Shown: positions 1 to 8,868 of the stretch, in pieces | Numbering within the stretch: position 1 is the first letter of the stretch | Layout: each line of letters opens with the position of its first letter | Assembly (NCBI RefSeq): GCF_000411255.1 | Contig: NZ_KE150413.1 | Coordinates: 548,794 to 612,793 of the forward strand | Direction of reading: 5' to 3' | Length of the DNA stretch: 64,000 nucleotides | Source: Paenibacillus sp. HGH0039 | Lineage (GTDB): Bacteria; Bacillota; Bacilli; Paenibacillales; NBRC-103111 | Made by a program: the position numbers and the translations under genes | The notes under the pieces: model-generated | What the model was told of the DNA's origin: nothing | What the model saw: the letters and a program-made list of their open reading frames with translations, nothing else | The model's database searches: none

Positions 1-1260
1 CACGAGGCCTTCTTCATTGCAAATACGGGACGCAAAGGCCCGGTGCTGATCGATATTCCGAAGGACGTATCGGCACAGACGGCCATGTTCCACCCGGCAA
101 GCGAAGTTAACATCCGCGGTTACAACCCGACGGTTCATCCGAACAAGCTGCAGGTAGAGAAGCTGATCAAGGCGATCGAAGAGGCGGAGCAGCCGCTTAT
201 CATCGCCGGGGGCGGAGTCGTTTACTCCAACGCGTCCAAAGAACTGCTGGAGTTTATCAACAAGACACGGATTCCGGTTACGACGACGCTTCTCGGTCTT
301 GGCGGATTCCCAAGCGCTCACGAATTGTGGGTCGGAATGCCGGGCATGCACGGCACGTACACGGCAAACCAGGCGATCCAGAATGCGGATCTGCTGATCT
401 CGATCGGCTCCCGCTTCGACGACCGGGTGACGATGAAGCTGGACGGCTTCGCGCCGAAAGCGAAAAAAATCGCCCACATCGACATCGACCCCGCCGAAAT
501 CGGCAAGAACGTGAAGACGGACATTCCGGTTGTCGGCGATATCCGCTCCGTGCTGGAATACGCCAATACGAAAGCGAAGCCGGCCAAATCGGAAAACTGG
601 ATCGCGCGGCTTCAGGAGAACAAGCGGAACTTCCCGCTGAAGTATAAAGACTCCGACACGGTGTTGAAGCCGCAGTACGTGATCGAGATGATCAACGAAA
701 CGACCAAAGGCGAAGCGATCGTGACGACGGATGTCGGCCAGCACCAGATGTGGGTAGCCCAGTACTATAAATTCCAGCATCCGCGCTCCTGGATCTCCTC
801 GGGCGGCCTGGGCACGATGGGCTTCGGTTTCCCTTCCGCCATCGGAGCGCAAATGGGCAATCCGGATAAGCTGGTCGTCTCGATCAACGGGGACGGCGGC
901 ATGCAGATGTGTTCCCAGGAACTCGCCATCTGCGCCATCAACAACATTCCGGTCAAAATCGTTGTCATCAATAACCAGGTGCTCGGCATGGTCCGGCAGT
1001 GGCAGGAAATTATTTACGACAACCGGTATAGCCATATCGACCTCGCGGGAAGCCCGGACTTTGTCAAACTGGCGGAAGCTTACGGCGTTAAGGGTCTGCG
1101 GGCCACGAACAAAGAGGAAGCTCAGCGGGCTTGGCAGGAAGCTTTGGATACGCCGGGGCCGGTTCTAATCGATTTCGTGGTTGCCAAGCACGAGAATGTG
1201 TTCCCGATGGTAACGCAAGGCAGCACGATCAGCGAGATGTTGATGGGGGAGGACGACTAA
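1..1260 (+). CDS. ilvB: Acetolactate synthase large subunit, 5'-truncated by window edge
   Basis: Thiamine-diphosphate enzyme that condenses two pyruvates to acetolactate (or pyruvate plus 2-ketobutyrate), the first common step of valine, leucine and isoleucine synthesis; cytoplasmic. The reading frame is open from base 1, so about 420 codons are present and roughly the first quarter of a usual 570-580 residue protein lies outside. The central FAD/TPP-fold domain is followed by the TPP-binding region with the GDGGMQM motif and its closing NN pair near nt 885-975. The next gene, ilvN, starts one base after the stop, so the subunits are translationally linked; the ilvN ribosome site GGGGGAGG lies in the last codons here. 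Any T-box leader would be upstream of the window. Confidence 0.96.
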   Translation, partial: HEAFFIANTGRKGPVLIDIPKDVSAQTAMFHPASEVNIRGYNPTVHPNKLQVEKLIKAIEEAEQPLIIAGGGVVYSNASKELLEFINKTRIPVTTTLLGLGGFPSAHELWVGMPGMHGTYTANQAIQNADLLISIGSRFDDRVTMKLDGFAPKAKKIAHIDIDPAEIGKNVKTDIPVVGDIRSVLEYANTKAKPAKSENWIARLQENKRNFPLKYKDSDTVLKPQYVIEMINETTKGEAIVTTDVGQHQMWVAQYYKFQHPRSWISSGGLGTMGFGFPSAIGAQMGNPDKLVVSINGDGGMQMCSQELAICAINNIPVKIVVINNQVLGMVRQWQEIIYDNRYSHIDLAGSPDFVKLAEAYGVKGLRATNKEEAQRAWQEALDTPGPVLIDFVVAKHENVFPMVTQGSTISEMLMGEDD

Positions 1261-1261
1261 T

Positions 1262-1750
1262 ATGATCACGAAACATACCATATCCATTCTGGTTAACAAT
1301 CAGCCCGGCGTCCTCCAGCGGGTATCCGGCTTGTTCGGCCGCAGAGGATACAACATCGAAAGCATCACTGTGGGAGAGTCCGAAGAAGCCGGACTCTCCC
1401 GGATGGTGATCGTCACCGAAGGCGACGACAATACGCTGGAGCAGATTTCGAAGCAGCTGTACAAATTGATCGATGTGATCAAAGTGATCGATCTCAGCAA
1501 AAATCCGATGGTCGCCCGGGAGCTCGCATTGATCAAGGTCAATTCGGAGCCCGCCCAGCGCCCTGAGATTCTCGGCATCGTGGACACATTCCGGGCCGCT
1601 GTAGTCGATATCGGTCCAAGCTCCCTGATTGTCCAGACAATCGGCGATTCCGAGAAAATCGACGCGATGATTGAACTGCTCCGTCCTTACGGAATACGCG
1701 AGCTTTCCAGAACGGGCGTTACCGCGATGATCCGGGGCGCTATCAAGTAA
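1262..1750 (+). CDS. ilvN: Acetolactate synthase small regulatory subunit
   Basis: Regulatory partner of the preceding large subunit; in this family it binds valine and confers feedback inhibition. At 162 residues it has the normal length. An N-terminal ACT domain is plain (ISILVNNQPGVLQRVSGLF, then RRGYNIESITVG) and the C-terminal ALS small-subunit domain ends in RTGVTAMIRG. It starts ATG one base after the ilvB stop. The name ilvH is used for the same gene in Bacillus. It is followed by a 221 bp spacer carrying an inverted repeat before ilvC. Confidence 0.96.
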   Translation: MITKHTISILVNNQPGVLQRVSGLFGRRGYNIESITVGESEEAGLSRMVIVTEGDDNTLEQISKQLYKLIDVIKVIDLSKNPMVARELALIKVNSEPAQRPEILGIVDTFRAAVVDIGPSSLIVQTIGDSEKIDAMIELLRPYGIRELSRTGVTAMIRGAIK

Positions 1751-1838
1751 AGCGGTTGGATACCGCCGGACTTTTTAACCTTCTACCTTCATTCTTCGTT
1801 CTTTACGGAAATCAGAAAGGCCGATTCGTCGGCTAAGT

Positions 1839-1930
1839 CCCCTTGAATGGGACTTTCAGCCCTTAACTCTTTGCTGCTGCAAATCAGTAATTCATTGACG
1901 GTTGAAAGCTGAAAGGCCCATTCAATGGGG
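1839..1930 (+). promoter_or_regulatory. Long-range inverted repeat upstream of ilvC
   Basis: Bases 1839-1860 (CCCCTTGAATGGGACTTTCA...) and 1908-1930 are near-perfect reverse complements (about 20 of 22 positions pair) separated by a 47 base loop. There is no following T-run, so it does not look like an intrinsic terminator. It ends about 25 bases before the ilvC ribosome site. Inference: a 5' stabilising or processing structure for an ilvC-containing mRNA. Confidence 0.6.
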
Positions 1931-1956
1931 AAATCATACACGGTTATTTAATTTAA

Positions 1957-2964
<1,008 letters not shown>

Positions 2965-3013
2965 GCAGAGCCGAATAGATAGCCAAAACTCAAGCTTCAG
3001 GAGGTGAACGCAA

Positions 3014-4561
3014 GTGAGAAAAATCTATGTGTTTGATACGACGCTCCGGGACGGAGAGCAGTCACCGGGGGTCAATCTCAACATGCAGGAGAAGGTCGAA
3101 ATTGCGCTTCAGCTTGAGAAGCTGGGCGTTGACCGGATCGAGGCCGGGTTCCCGGCCGCTTCTCCGGGAGATCTGGAAGGCGTCGCTTCCGTAGCCCGTG
3201 CTGTGAGAAACGCAACGATTATCGGTCTTTCCCGCTCGCGGGAACAGGATATCGATGCGGCGCGCGAAGCGCTAAGGCACGCTCAGGATCCTTGCCTGCA
3301 TTTGTTCTTGGCCACTTCGCCGATTCACCGCAAGCATAAGCTGCGGATGGAGAAGCAGCAGGTGCTGGAGACGGCTGAAGCCGCTATCCGCTATGCGAAG
3401 AAATATTTCGATAAAATCGAATTTTCCCCGGAAGATGCCGGACGGACCGAGCTCGACTTCCTCTGCGAAGTAACCGAGATGGCGATCCGCGCAGGCGCTA
3501 CGGTGGTGAATATTCCGGATACGGTCGGATTTCTGAATCCGAGCGAGTTCGGGAACATTTTCAAAACGCTGAAAGAAAACGTGCCGGGCATCGAGAAAAT
3601 CCAGCTCAGCGCCCACTGTCACGATGACCTCGGCATGGCTACGGCCAACGCGCTGGCGGCGGTTCTGAACGGTGCCGATCAAATCGAAGGCACCATCAAC
3701 GGGATCGGCGAGCGTGCCGGCAATACGTCGATCGAGGAAGTCGCCATGGCGCTGGAAACCCGCCAGGAGTTTTTCCAGGCGAAGACATCTCTGGTGCTCT
3801 CCGAAATTTACCGCACTAGCCGTCTCGTCAGCAAATTGACGGGGATGGATGTGCCGGGCAACAAAGCGATCGTCGGCGCCAATGCCTTCGCGCATGAATC
3901 GGGCATCCACCAGGATGGCATGCTGAAGGAGAAGACGACGTACGAGATCATGTCCCCGGAGACGATCGGTCTCAAGGAAAGCAAGCTCGTACTCGGCAAG
4001 CATTCCGGCCGCCACGCGTTCCGCGAGAAGCTCATCGATATGGGGTACGACCTCAGCGACGAGCAGGTGAACGCGGCGTTCGCTAAATTCAAGGATCTGG
4101 CCGACAAGAAGAAGAACGTGCTGGATGACGACATCCGCGCTCTTCTCGAAGAGAAGCTGGTCAGCACGCCGGAAGTATATGTGCTGGATTCCCTGCAGGT
4201 ATCGTACAGCAACCAAGCCGTTCCGAACGCTACGGTGCGTATCCATGCCGAGGACGGCAAAGTGCTGGAAGAATCGGCAGACGGCAACGGTTCCGTAGAT
4301 GCCATCTACAACGCAATCGATAAAACGACCGGCGAGGAAGTGGAGCTGGAGGATTACACGATCAAATCGGTTTCCTACGGCAAAGACGCTCTCGGCGAAG
4401 TTCATGTCATTTTGGGCCAAAAAGGTGTTTCCGTACAGGGTCGCGGAATTTCCACGGATATTCTGGAGGCAAGTGCCAAAGCCTATATTGACGCCTTGAA
4501 CCGTCTGATCGAAAAGCGTAAAACACCGACTGCCAAACGCAGCAATGTCACGTTGATTTAA
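3014..4561 (+). CDS. leuA: 2-isopropylmalate synthase
   Basis: Condenses acetyl-CoA with 2-ketoisovalerate, the first committed leucine step. 515 residues, the usual length for the long form. The N-terminal TIM barrel begins with TTLRDGEQSPGV; the metal-binding HCHDDLGMATANALA motif lies about residue 200, and the C-terminal LeuA regulatory domain (about 390-500, leucine feedback site in the family) is complete. It starts GTG with AGGAGGTGAA immediately upstream, 49 bp after ilvC. A strong terminator follows, so leuB is not cotranscribed with it. Confidence 0.96.
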   Translation: MRKIYVFDTTLRDGEQSPGVNLNMQEKVEIALQLEKLGVDRIEAGFPAASPGDLEGVASVARAVRNATIIGLSRSREQDIDAAREALRHAQDPCLHLFLATSPIHRKHKLRMEKQQVLETAEAAIRYAKKYFDKIEFSPEDAGRTELDFLCEVTEMAIRAGATVVNIPDTVGFLNPSEFGNIFKTLKENVPGIEKIQLSAHCHDDLGMATANALAAVLNGADQIEGTINGIGERAGNTSIEEVAMALETRQEFFQAKTSLVLSEIYRTSRLVSKLTGMDVPGNKAIVGANAFAHESGIHQDGMLKEKTTYEIMSPETIGLKESKLVLGKHSGRHAFREKLIDMGYDLSDEQVNAAFAKFKDLADKKKNVLDDDIRALLEEKLVSTPEVYVLDSLQVSYSNQAVPNATVRIHAEDGKVLEESADGNGSVDAIYNAIDKTTGEEVELEDYTIKSVSYGKDALGEVHVILGQKGVSVQGRGISTDILEASAKAYIDALNRLIEKRKTPTAKRSNVTLI

Positions 4562-4568
4562 TACGCAG

Positions 4569-4607
4569 CACCTCACTCCCGCCGGGCGCGGAAGTGAGGT
4601 GTTTTGT
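4569..4607 (+). terminator. Intrinsic terminator after leuA
   Basis: GCACCTCACTTCC-type GC-rich stem (CACCTCACT...AGTGAGGTG) followed by TTTTGTT, right after the leuA stop. Confidence 0.85.
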
Positions 4608-4628
4608 TAACACGAAAGGGGCGGCATC

Positions 4629-5834
4629 ATGAAATATCGGTTCTCAAAAACTTTGGAGGCTTTTTCCTCCTCCGCTGTACGTGAAATTCTCAAGCTTACG
4701 CAGGGCAAGTCCATCATTTCTTTTGCCGGGGGCCTTCCGGCTGAGGAATTTTTTCCGGTAGAAGCCGTCAAAGAAGCGATCGGAAGAGTCATGGAGGGCG
4801 GCAAGTCCGCCCTGCAGTACGGGCTGACGGAAGGCTACACTCCGCTGCGCCAGAGCATCTGCAACCGCATGGCAACGAAAGGCATGCAGGTTACGCCGGA
4901 TGACATGCTGCTGACGACAGGCTCCCAGCAGTCGATTGATCTGCTTACCCGCGTCTATATCGACGAAGGCGACGTCATTCTCGTAGAGCGTCCGACCTAC
5001 CTCGCGGCCATTCAGGTATTCCAGGCGCGCGGCGCCAAAATCGTGTCGGTCCGGAGCGACCGCCACGGAATGGACCTGGAGGATCTCGCCGTCCAAATCA
5101 AGCAGCACCGGCCGAAGATGGTGTATGTGAATCCGAGTTTCTCCAACCCGGCCGGCCGCGTGTGGAGTCTGGAGCGCCGCAAAGGCCTTCTGGCGGCCTG
5201 CCGTCAGAACGATGTGCTCATCCTTGAGGATGATCCGTACGGCGAGCTGAAATTCGGCACGACCGAAATCATGCCGTCCATCTTCTCGCTCGATCAGCAT
5301 CCTGAGGGAAGCTGCGTCGTGTACACGAGCACGTTCTCCAAAATCGTGGCGCCCGCACTGCGCACCGGTTGGGTCATGGGCGACCGCGCCGTTATCCGCA
5401 GCATGGCCCAGGCCAAGCAGGCGGCGGATCTGCACTCGAGCACCCTCGATCAGATGACGCTGTTCCAGCTGATGGAGCAGTTCGACATGGATGCCCATAT
5501 CGGGCTGATCTCGGTCGAGTACGAAAAGCGGATGCGCACGATGGTGCAGGTGCTTCAGGAGAAGAACTGGCCGGGCGTCCACTGGAACGATCCCCAAGGC
5601 GGCATGTTCCTGTGGCTGGAACTTCCGGCGCACATTGACACGCAGGTGCTGCTGGCGGCCGCCGTTCAGCAGGGAGTGGCCTTCGTGCCCGGCGTTTCTT
5701 TCTTCGCCGACGAGCCGGAGCGCAACACCATGCGCCTGAATTACACGCATGCCGGAGAAGCGGAGATCAGGCTGGGCCTCGAACGCCTGGATGCTGTTCT
5801 ACAGCCTCTGCTGGCGGCTGCGCCGAAAGTATAA
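4629..5834 (+). CDS. PLP-dependent aminotransferase, 2-aminoadipate/LysN-like
   Basis: Fold-type I (class I/II) aminotransferase of 401 residues. The N-terminal signature SFAGGLPAEEFFP matches the family that includes 2-aminoadipate aminotransferase (LysN) and MocR-type catalytic domains, but there is no HTH domain here. The PLP Schiff-base lysine sits in STFSKIVAPALRTGW (about residue 238), with the preceding EDDPYGEL and the C-terminal RLNYTHAG arginine region. It starts ATG with AAAGGGG upstream and lies between leuA and leuB with a terminator on each side, so it is its own transcript. The location suggests branched-chain or related 2-oxo acid transamination, but the substrate cannot be read from sequence. 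Confidence 0.85.
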   Translation: MKYRFSKTLEAFSSSAVREILKLTQGKSIISFAGGLPAEEFFPVEAVKEAIGRVMEGGKSALQYGLTEGYTPLRQSICNRMATKGMQVTPDDMLLTTGSQQSIDLLTRVYIDEGDVILVERPTYLAAIQVFQARGAKIVSVRSDRHGMDLEDLAVQIKQHRPKMVYVNPSFSNPAGRVWSLERRKGLLAACRQNDVLILEDDPYGELKFGTTEIMPSIFSLDQHPEGSCVVYTSTFSKIVAPALRTGWVMGDRAVIRSMAQAKQAADLHSSTLDQMTLFQLMEQFDMDAHIGLISVEYEKRMRTMVQVLQEKNWPGVHWNDPQGGMFLWLELPAHIDTQVLLAAAVQQGVAFVPGVSFFADEPERNTMRLNYTHAGEAEIRLGLERLDAVLQPLLAAAPKV

Positions 5835-5852
5835 CGCTTTTAAAGGTTAGTA

Positions 5853-5917
5853 AAAGATCCTGCCTGGTTTTGTCGGAGAACGTTAAGAACTCTGATGGAA
5901 CCGGGAGGGTCTTTTTG
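5853..5917 (+). terminator. Terminator after the aminotransferase gene
   Basis: AAGATCCTGCC...GAACCGGGAGGGTCTT imperfect stem with a roughly 30 base loop and a following TTTTT. The remaining 217 bp before leuB hold only a small ATAGG/CCTAT hairpin and no promoter I can defend. Confidence 0.6.
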
Positions 5918-6134
5918 CGTTCATGAAAAAATGGATGGAGGCAACGGCATCATGAAGTAAAAAAAGGATGGCAGCCTCGTCGAAAAGGTGTTTATAGGTT
6001 TTTCCTATGAAACTGATAGCTTTTATATCTTAGTCATCCGTTACCAAATGTGTTAAAACTGAAAGTAGAGATGCAGTAGGGATCGGATTAGCACGGCCCT
6101 GTCAGCTACGGACAATCCAAAGGAGTGAACGAAC

Positions 6135-7214
6135 ATGTCAGACGTGAAAAAAATCGCCGTCATCGCGGGGGATGGAATCGGCCCGGAAGTCGTTGCGGAA
6201 GCGGAGAAAGTTCTCAAGAAAACCGAGGAGCTTTTCGGTCATCGCTTTGAGACGGAGCACGGCTTGTTCGGCGGCATCGCCATCGACGAGAAAGGCACGC
6301 CGCTGCCGCAGGAAACGCTGGAACTGTGCCAGCGCGCCGACGCGGTGCTGCTCGGAGCCGTAGGCGGTCCGAAGTGGGACAACAATCCGAAGGAGCTTCG
6401 TCCGGAAACGGGCCTCCTCGGTATCCGCAAAGCGCTCGGCTTGTTCTCGAACATCCGCCCGGCTGTCGTGTTCGACTGCCTGAAGGACGCGTCCACTCTC
6501 AAGCCGGAAGTGCTTGACGGTACGGATCTTATCGTGGTCCGCGAGCTGACAGGAGGCATTTACTTCGGCGAGAAATTCCGCCGCGAGACAGAGAACGGAC
6601 AAGAAGCGGTCGATACCTGCGCTTACAACGTAAGCGAAGTGGAACGCATCGCACGCCAGGCGTTCGAAATCGCCCGCACGCGCAGCAAGAAGCTGGCTTC
6701 GGTCGACAAGGCGAACGTGCTGGAGACTTCCCGATTGTGGAGAGAGACGGTCATCCGCATTTCCGCGGATTACCCGGATGTCGAACTTGAGCACGTGCTC
6801 GTCGACAACTGCGCGATGCAGCTTCTGCGCCGTCCTTCCAGCTTCGACGTTATCGTCACCGAGAACATGTTCGGAGACATCCTGAGCGACGAAGCGGCGA
6901 TGCTGACCGGATCGATCGGCATGCTCTCTTCCGCCTCGCTGGGCGAAGGCAGCTTCGGCCTGTACGAGCCGGTACACGGCTCCGCACCGGACATCGCCGG
7001 TCAAGGGATCTCCAACCCGATCGCGACGATCCTCTCGGTAGCGCTGATGTTCCGCCTGACGTTCGGCTACCACGAAGCGGCGAACGCGATCGAGCGTGCC
7101 GTGAAAGAAGTGCTTGATGCGGGCCACCGCACGGGCGATATCGCGGTCGATAAGTCGAAAGCGATCGGCACTAAAGAAATGGGCGACCTGATTGTCGCGG
7201 CCATCCGTAAATAA
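6135..7214 (+). CDS. leuB: 3-isopropylmalate dehydrogenase
   Basis: NAD-dependent oxidative decarboxylation of 3-isopropylmalate in leucine synthesis. 359 residues, normal. N-terminal [19 protein letters not shown], the substrate loop [16 protein letters not shown], the catalytic Tyr in [13 protein letters not shown] and the Asp/Lys region [19 protein letters not shown] with the following [12 protein letters not shown] are all intact. AAAGGAG lies upstream of the ATG. Unlike B. subtilis ilv-leu, leuB stands alone here and is not followed by leuC/leuD; those genes are not in this window. Confidence 0.97.
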   Translation: MSDVKKIAVIAGDGIGPEVVAEAEKVLKKTEELFGHRFETEHGLFGGIAIDEKGTPLPQETLELCQRADAVLLGAVGGPKWDNNPKELRPETGLLGIRKALGLFSNIRPAVVFDCLKDASTLKPEVLDGTDLIVVRELTGGIYFGEKFRRETENGQEAVDTCAYNVSEVERIARQAFEIARTRSKKLASVDKANVLETSRLWRETVIRISADYPDVELEHVLVDNCAMQLLRRPSSFDVIVTENMFGDILSDEAAMLTGSIGMLSSASLGEGSFGLYEPVHGSAPDIAGQGISNPIATILSVALMFRLTFGYHEAANAIERAVKEVLDAGHRTGDIAVDKSKAIGTKEMGDLIVAAIRK

Positions 7215-7231
7215 AAGAATGCCTGATACCG

Positions 7232-7270
7232 ACACGCAGAAGAGAATTTGCTTTCTGCGTGTTTTCTTTT
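7232..7270 (+). terminator. Terminator after leuB
   Basis: ACACGCAGAAG...CTTTCTGCGTGT stem followed by TTTCTTTT. Confidence 0.85.
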
Positions 7271-7402
7271 GTAAAGAAAAGATGTAGGCGTCGGGATGCA
7301 AAATACGCACTATTATAATAGGTAGAGATTCGTTTGAAAACTTCGCGTTAGCGAACAAAAATCAAGAAGCCGAAGGCCGTAATGGCAGCAAATGTTCGCA
7401 CA

Positions 7403-7430
7403 TTGGTCATATTTTTATAATAATTATTAT
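7403..7430 (+). promoter_or_regulatory. Peroxiredoxin promoter with overlapping PerR-type box
   Basis: TTATAATAATTATTA at 7415-7429 matches the B. subtilis PerR box TTATAATnATTATAA at 13 of 14 fixed positions. It overlaps a candidate promoter TTGGTC (7403-7408), 16 bp, TATTAT (7425-7430). A second TATAAT occurs at 7442-7447. The box lies about 90 bp before a peroxiredoxin start, the context expected for peroxide-responsive control. Confidence 0.7.
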
Positions 7431-7519
7431 TTAATAGACTCTATAATCTTGACTTTCTTTTGGGTGGATGATACCATTTTATTATTCGACAAGGAAAAGA
7501 TCAAAGGAGGAATTTTGAC

Positions 7520-8068
7520 ATGGCAGAACGTTTGGTAGGTAAACCGGCTCCGGCTTTCACTATGGAAACTGCACTTGGAGACGGAACGGATTTTGGTACG
7601 GCTTCTCTTTCCGATTACAAAGGCAAATGGTTGGTACTTTTCTTCTATCCTCTTGATTTCACTTTTGTATGCCCGACTGAAATTACGGCGCTCAGTGAAG
7701 CTGCTTCCACTTTCAAGGATCTGAAAACCGAAATCCTCGGTGTTTCCGTGGACAGCAAGCACTCTCACCGTGCATGGATCAACACCGCTCGTGAGGACAA
7801 CGGCCTGGGCAAGTTGAACTTCCCGCTGGCGGCTGACCTGACGAAATCCGTAGCTCGCGACTACGGCGTCCTGATCGAAGAAGAAGGCGTAGCTCTGCGC
7901 GGCCTGTTCATCATCGATCCGGAAGGCGAACTGAAATACCAAGTCGTTAACCACAACGACGTAGGTCGCAGCGTAGAAGAAACTCTTCGCGTCCTGCAAG
8001 CTCTTCAGTCCGGTGGCCTGTGCCCGATGAACTGGAAACCCGGCGACAAAAACCTGTCCGTAAAGTAA
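7520..8068 (+). CDS. Typical 2-Cys peroxiredoxin, YkuU-like
   Basis: Thiol peroxidase reducing hydrogen peroxide and organic peroxides in the cytoplasm. 182 residues. The peroxidatic cysteine is in FYPLDFTFVCPTEI (about residue 52) and the resolving cysteine in GGLCPMNWKPGD near the C-terminus, so it is a two-cysteine enzyme. The C-terminal pattern, including YGVLIEEEGVALRGLFII, resembles B. subtilis YkuU more than AhpC. There is no ahpF-like reductase beside it, so electrons presumably come from thioredoxin. Strong ribosome site AAAGGAGG. Codon usage is of the highly expressed type. A PerR-like box lies upstream and a terminator follows. Confidence 0.93.
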   Translation: MAERLVGKPAPAFTMETALGDGTDFGTASLSDYKGKWLVLFFYPLDFTFVCPTEITALSEAASTFKDLKTEILGVSVDSKHSHRAWINTAREDNGLGKLNFPLAADLTKSVARDYGVLIEEEGVALRGLFIIDPEGELKYQVVNHNDVGRSVEETLRVLQALQSGGLCPMNWKPGDKNLSVK

Positions 8069-8088
8069 GATGACGGACTGATTATAGG

Positions 8089-8133
8089 AGCTCCTCACTT
8101 TCCGCTTAACGGCGGCGGGCGGGGAGCTTTTGT
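8089..8133 (+). terminator. Terminator after peroxiredoxin gene
   Basis: AGCTCCTC...GGGGAGCT stem (8089-8128) followed by TTTTGTT. Confidence 0.7.
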
Positions 8134-8179
8134 TACGATTGAGAAAGCCCTAGCCTTTCAGGAAGAAAGGAGGAGCAGG

Positions 8180-8566
8180 ATGGATATCCCGCAGGAACTG
8201 TTGTATACCCCGAATCATGAGTGGGTCCGGGTAGACGGAAGCCGGGCTACGATCGGATTGACGGATTACGCGCAAATGGAGATCGGAATGATTGTGTTTG
8301 CAGAGCTTCCGGAGGAAGGGGAGGAGCTGCAGGCCGGCGATCTTCTGGGGACAATGGAGTCCGTTACGGCGGAAGCGGATGTGTTTATGCCGTTGTCCGG
8401 AACGATTGTATCCACTAACCGGGAGCTGGTTAAGAACTCCCATTATATCAACCGTTTTCCCTACGGCTCGGGATGGCTTATTCAGATTGAGATGAACAAG
8501 CCGGAAGAGCTTGAGGCTTTATGGAGCGCGAAGAAATATGCCGAAGTGTTTGGAGAGCGGCTGTAG
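8180..8566 (+). CDS. GcvH-like protein lacking the lipoyl-lysine
   Basis: 128 residues with the full biotinyl/lipoyl-like fold of glycine-cleavage H protein: YTPNHEWVRVDGSRATIGLTDYAQ at the start, the ELPEEGEEL turn, PLSGTIVSTNRELV, and PYGSGWLIQIEMNKPEELEAL at the end. In H protein the lipoamide is attached to the Lys of ESVKA; here the same place reads ESVTAEAD (codon ACG, Thr63), so lipoylation at that site is impossible. No gcvT or gcvP lies nearby. It is therefore probably not a working glycine-cleavage carrier; a structural or regulatory role is possible but unknown. Ribosome site AAAGGAGGAG precedes the ATG. Confidence 0.85.
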   Translation: MDIPQELLYTPNHEWVRVDGSRATIGLTDYAQMEIGMIVFAELPEEGEELQAGDLLGTMESVTAEADVFMPLSGTIVSTNRELVKNSHYINRFPYGSGWLIQIEMNKPEELEALWSAKKYAEVFGERL

Positions 8567-8811
8567 ACGCCGCCGGTCATGAGGTGCCGGTATGGTCTTG
8601 ACGCCTTTCGTTCTTTCCGGTGCAGCGGAACGGAGCGTCCAAGCGTGTACAGCGGCGGGGGATAAAAACAGCAGATCTTCACCGCCCGTGGGGGGCCGGA
8701 AACGCTCTTCTAAGCCGCCGATAAGCGTCTGTAAAACCTTTTCGGGTGGAGAGTGGCTTTGCTCTTTTGCAAGGGACCGTGCTGACCGCCTGATAAAAGA
8801 GGAAAGTGCTG
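8567..8811. other. Intergenic stretch without recognised gene
   Basis: About 245 bp between the GcvH-like gene and the convergent glucan operon terminator. I see no convincing coding frame, promoter or repeat in it. Confidence 0.5.
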
Positions 8812-8853
8812 AAAAAAACCGCAGGCCGAATTGGAACGGCTTGCGGTTTTTTT
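8812..8853 (-). terminator. Bidirectional terminator at end of glucan operon
   Basis: CCGCAGGCCG...CGGCTTGCGG stem flanked by an A-run (8812-8818) and a T-run (8847-8853), 16 bp beyond the stop of the minus-strand GH15 gene; it can serve both strands. Confidence 0.85.
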
Positions 8854-8868
8854 CAGGAGCAGGCAGGA

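Noticed and set aside
5853-5917. T-box leader for leuB
   Set aside because: GGAACCGGGAGGGTC superficially recalls a T-box, but the T-box core sequence and antiterminator are absent; it reads as the preceding gene's terminator.
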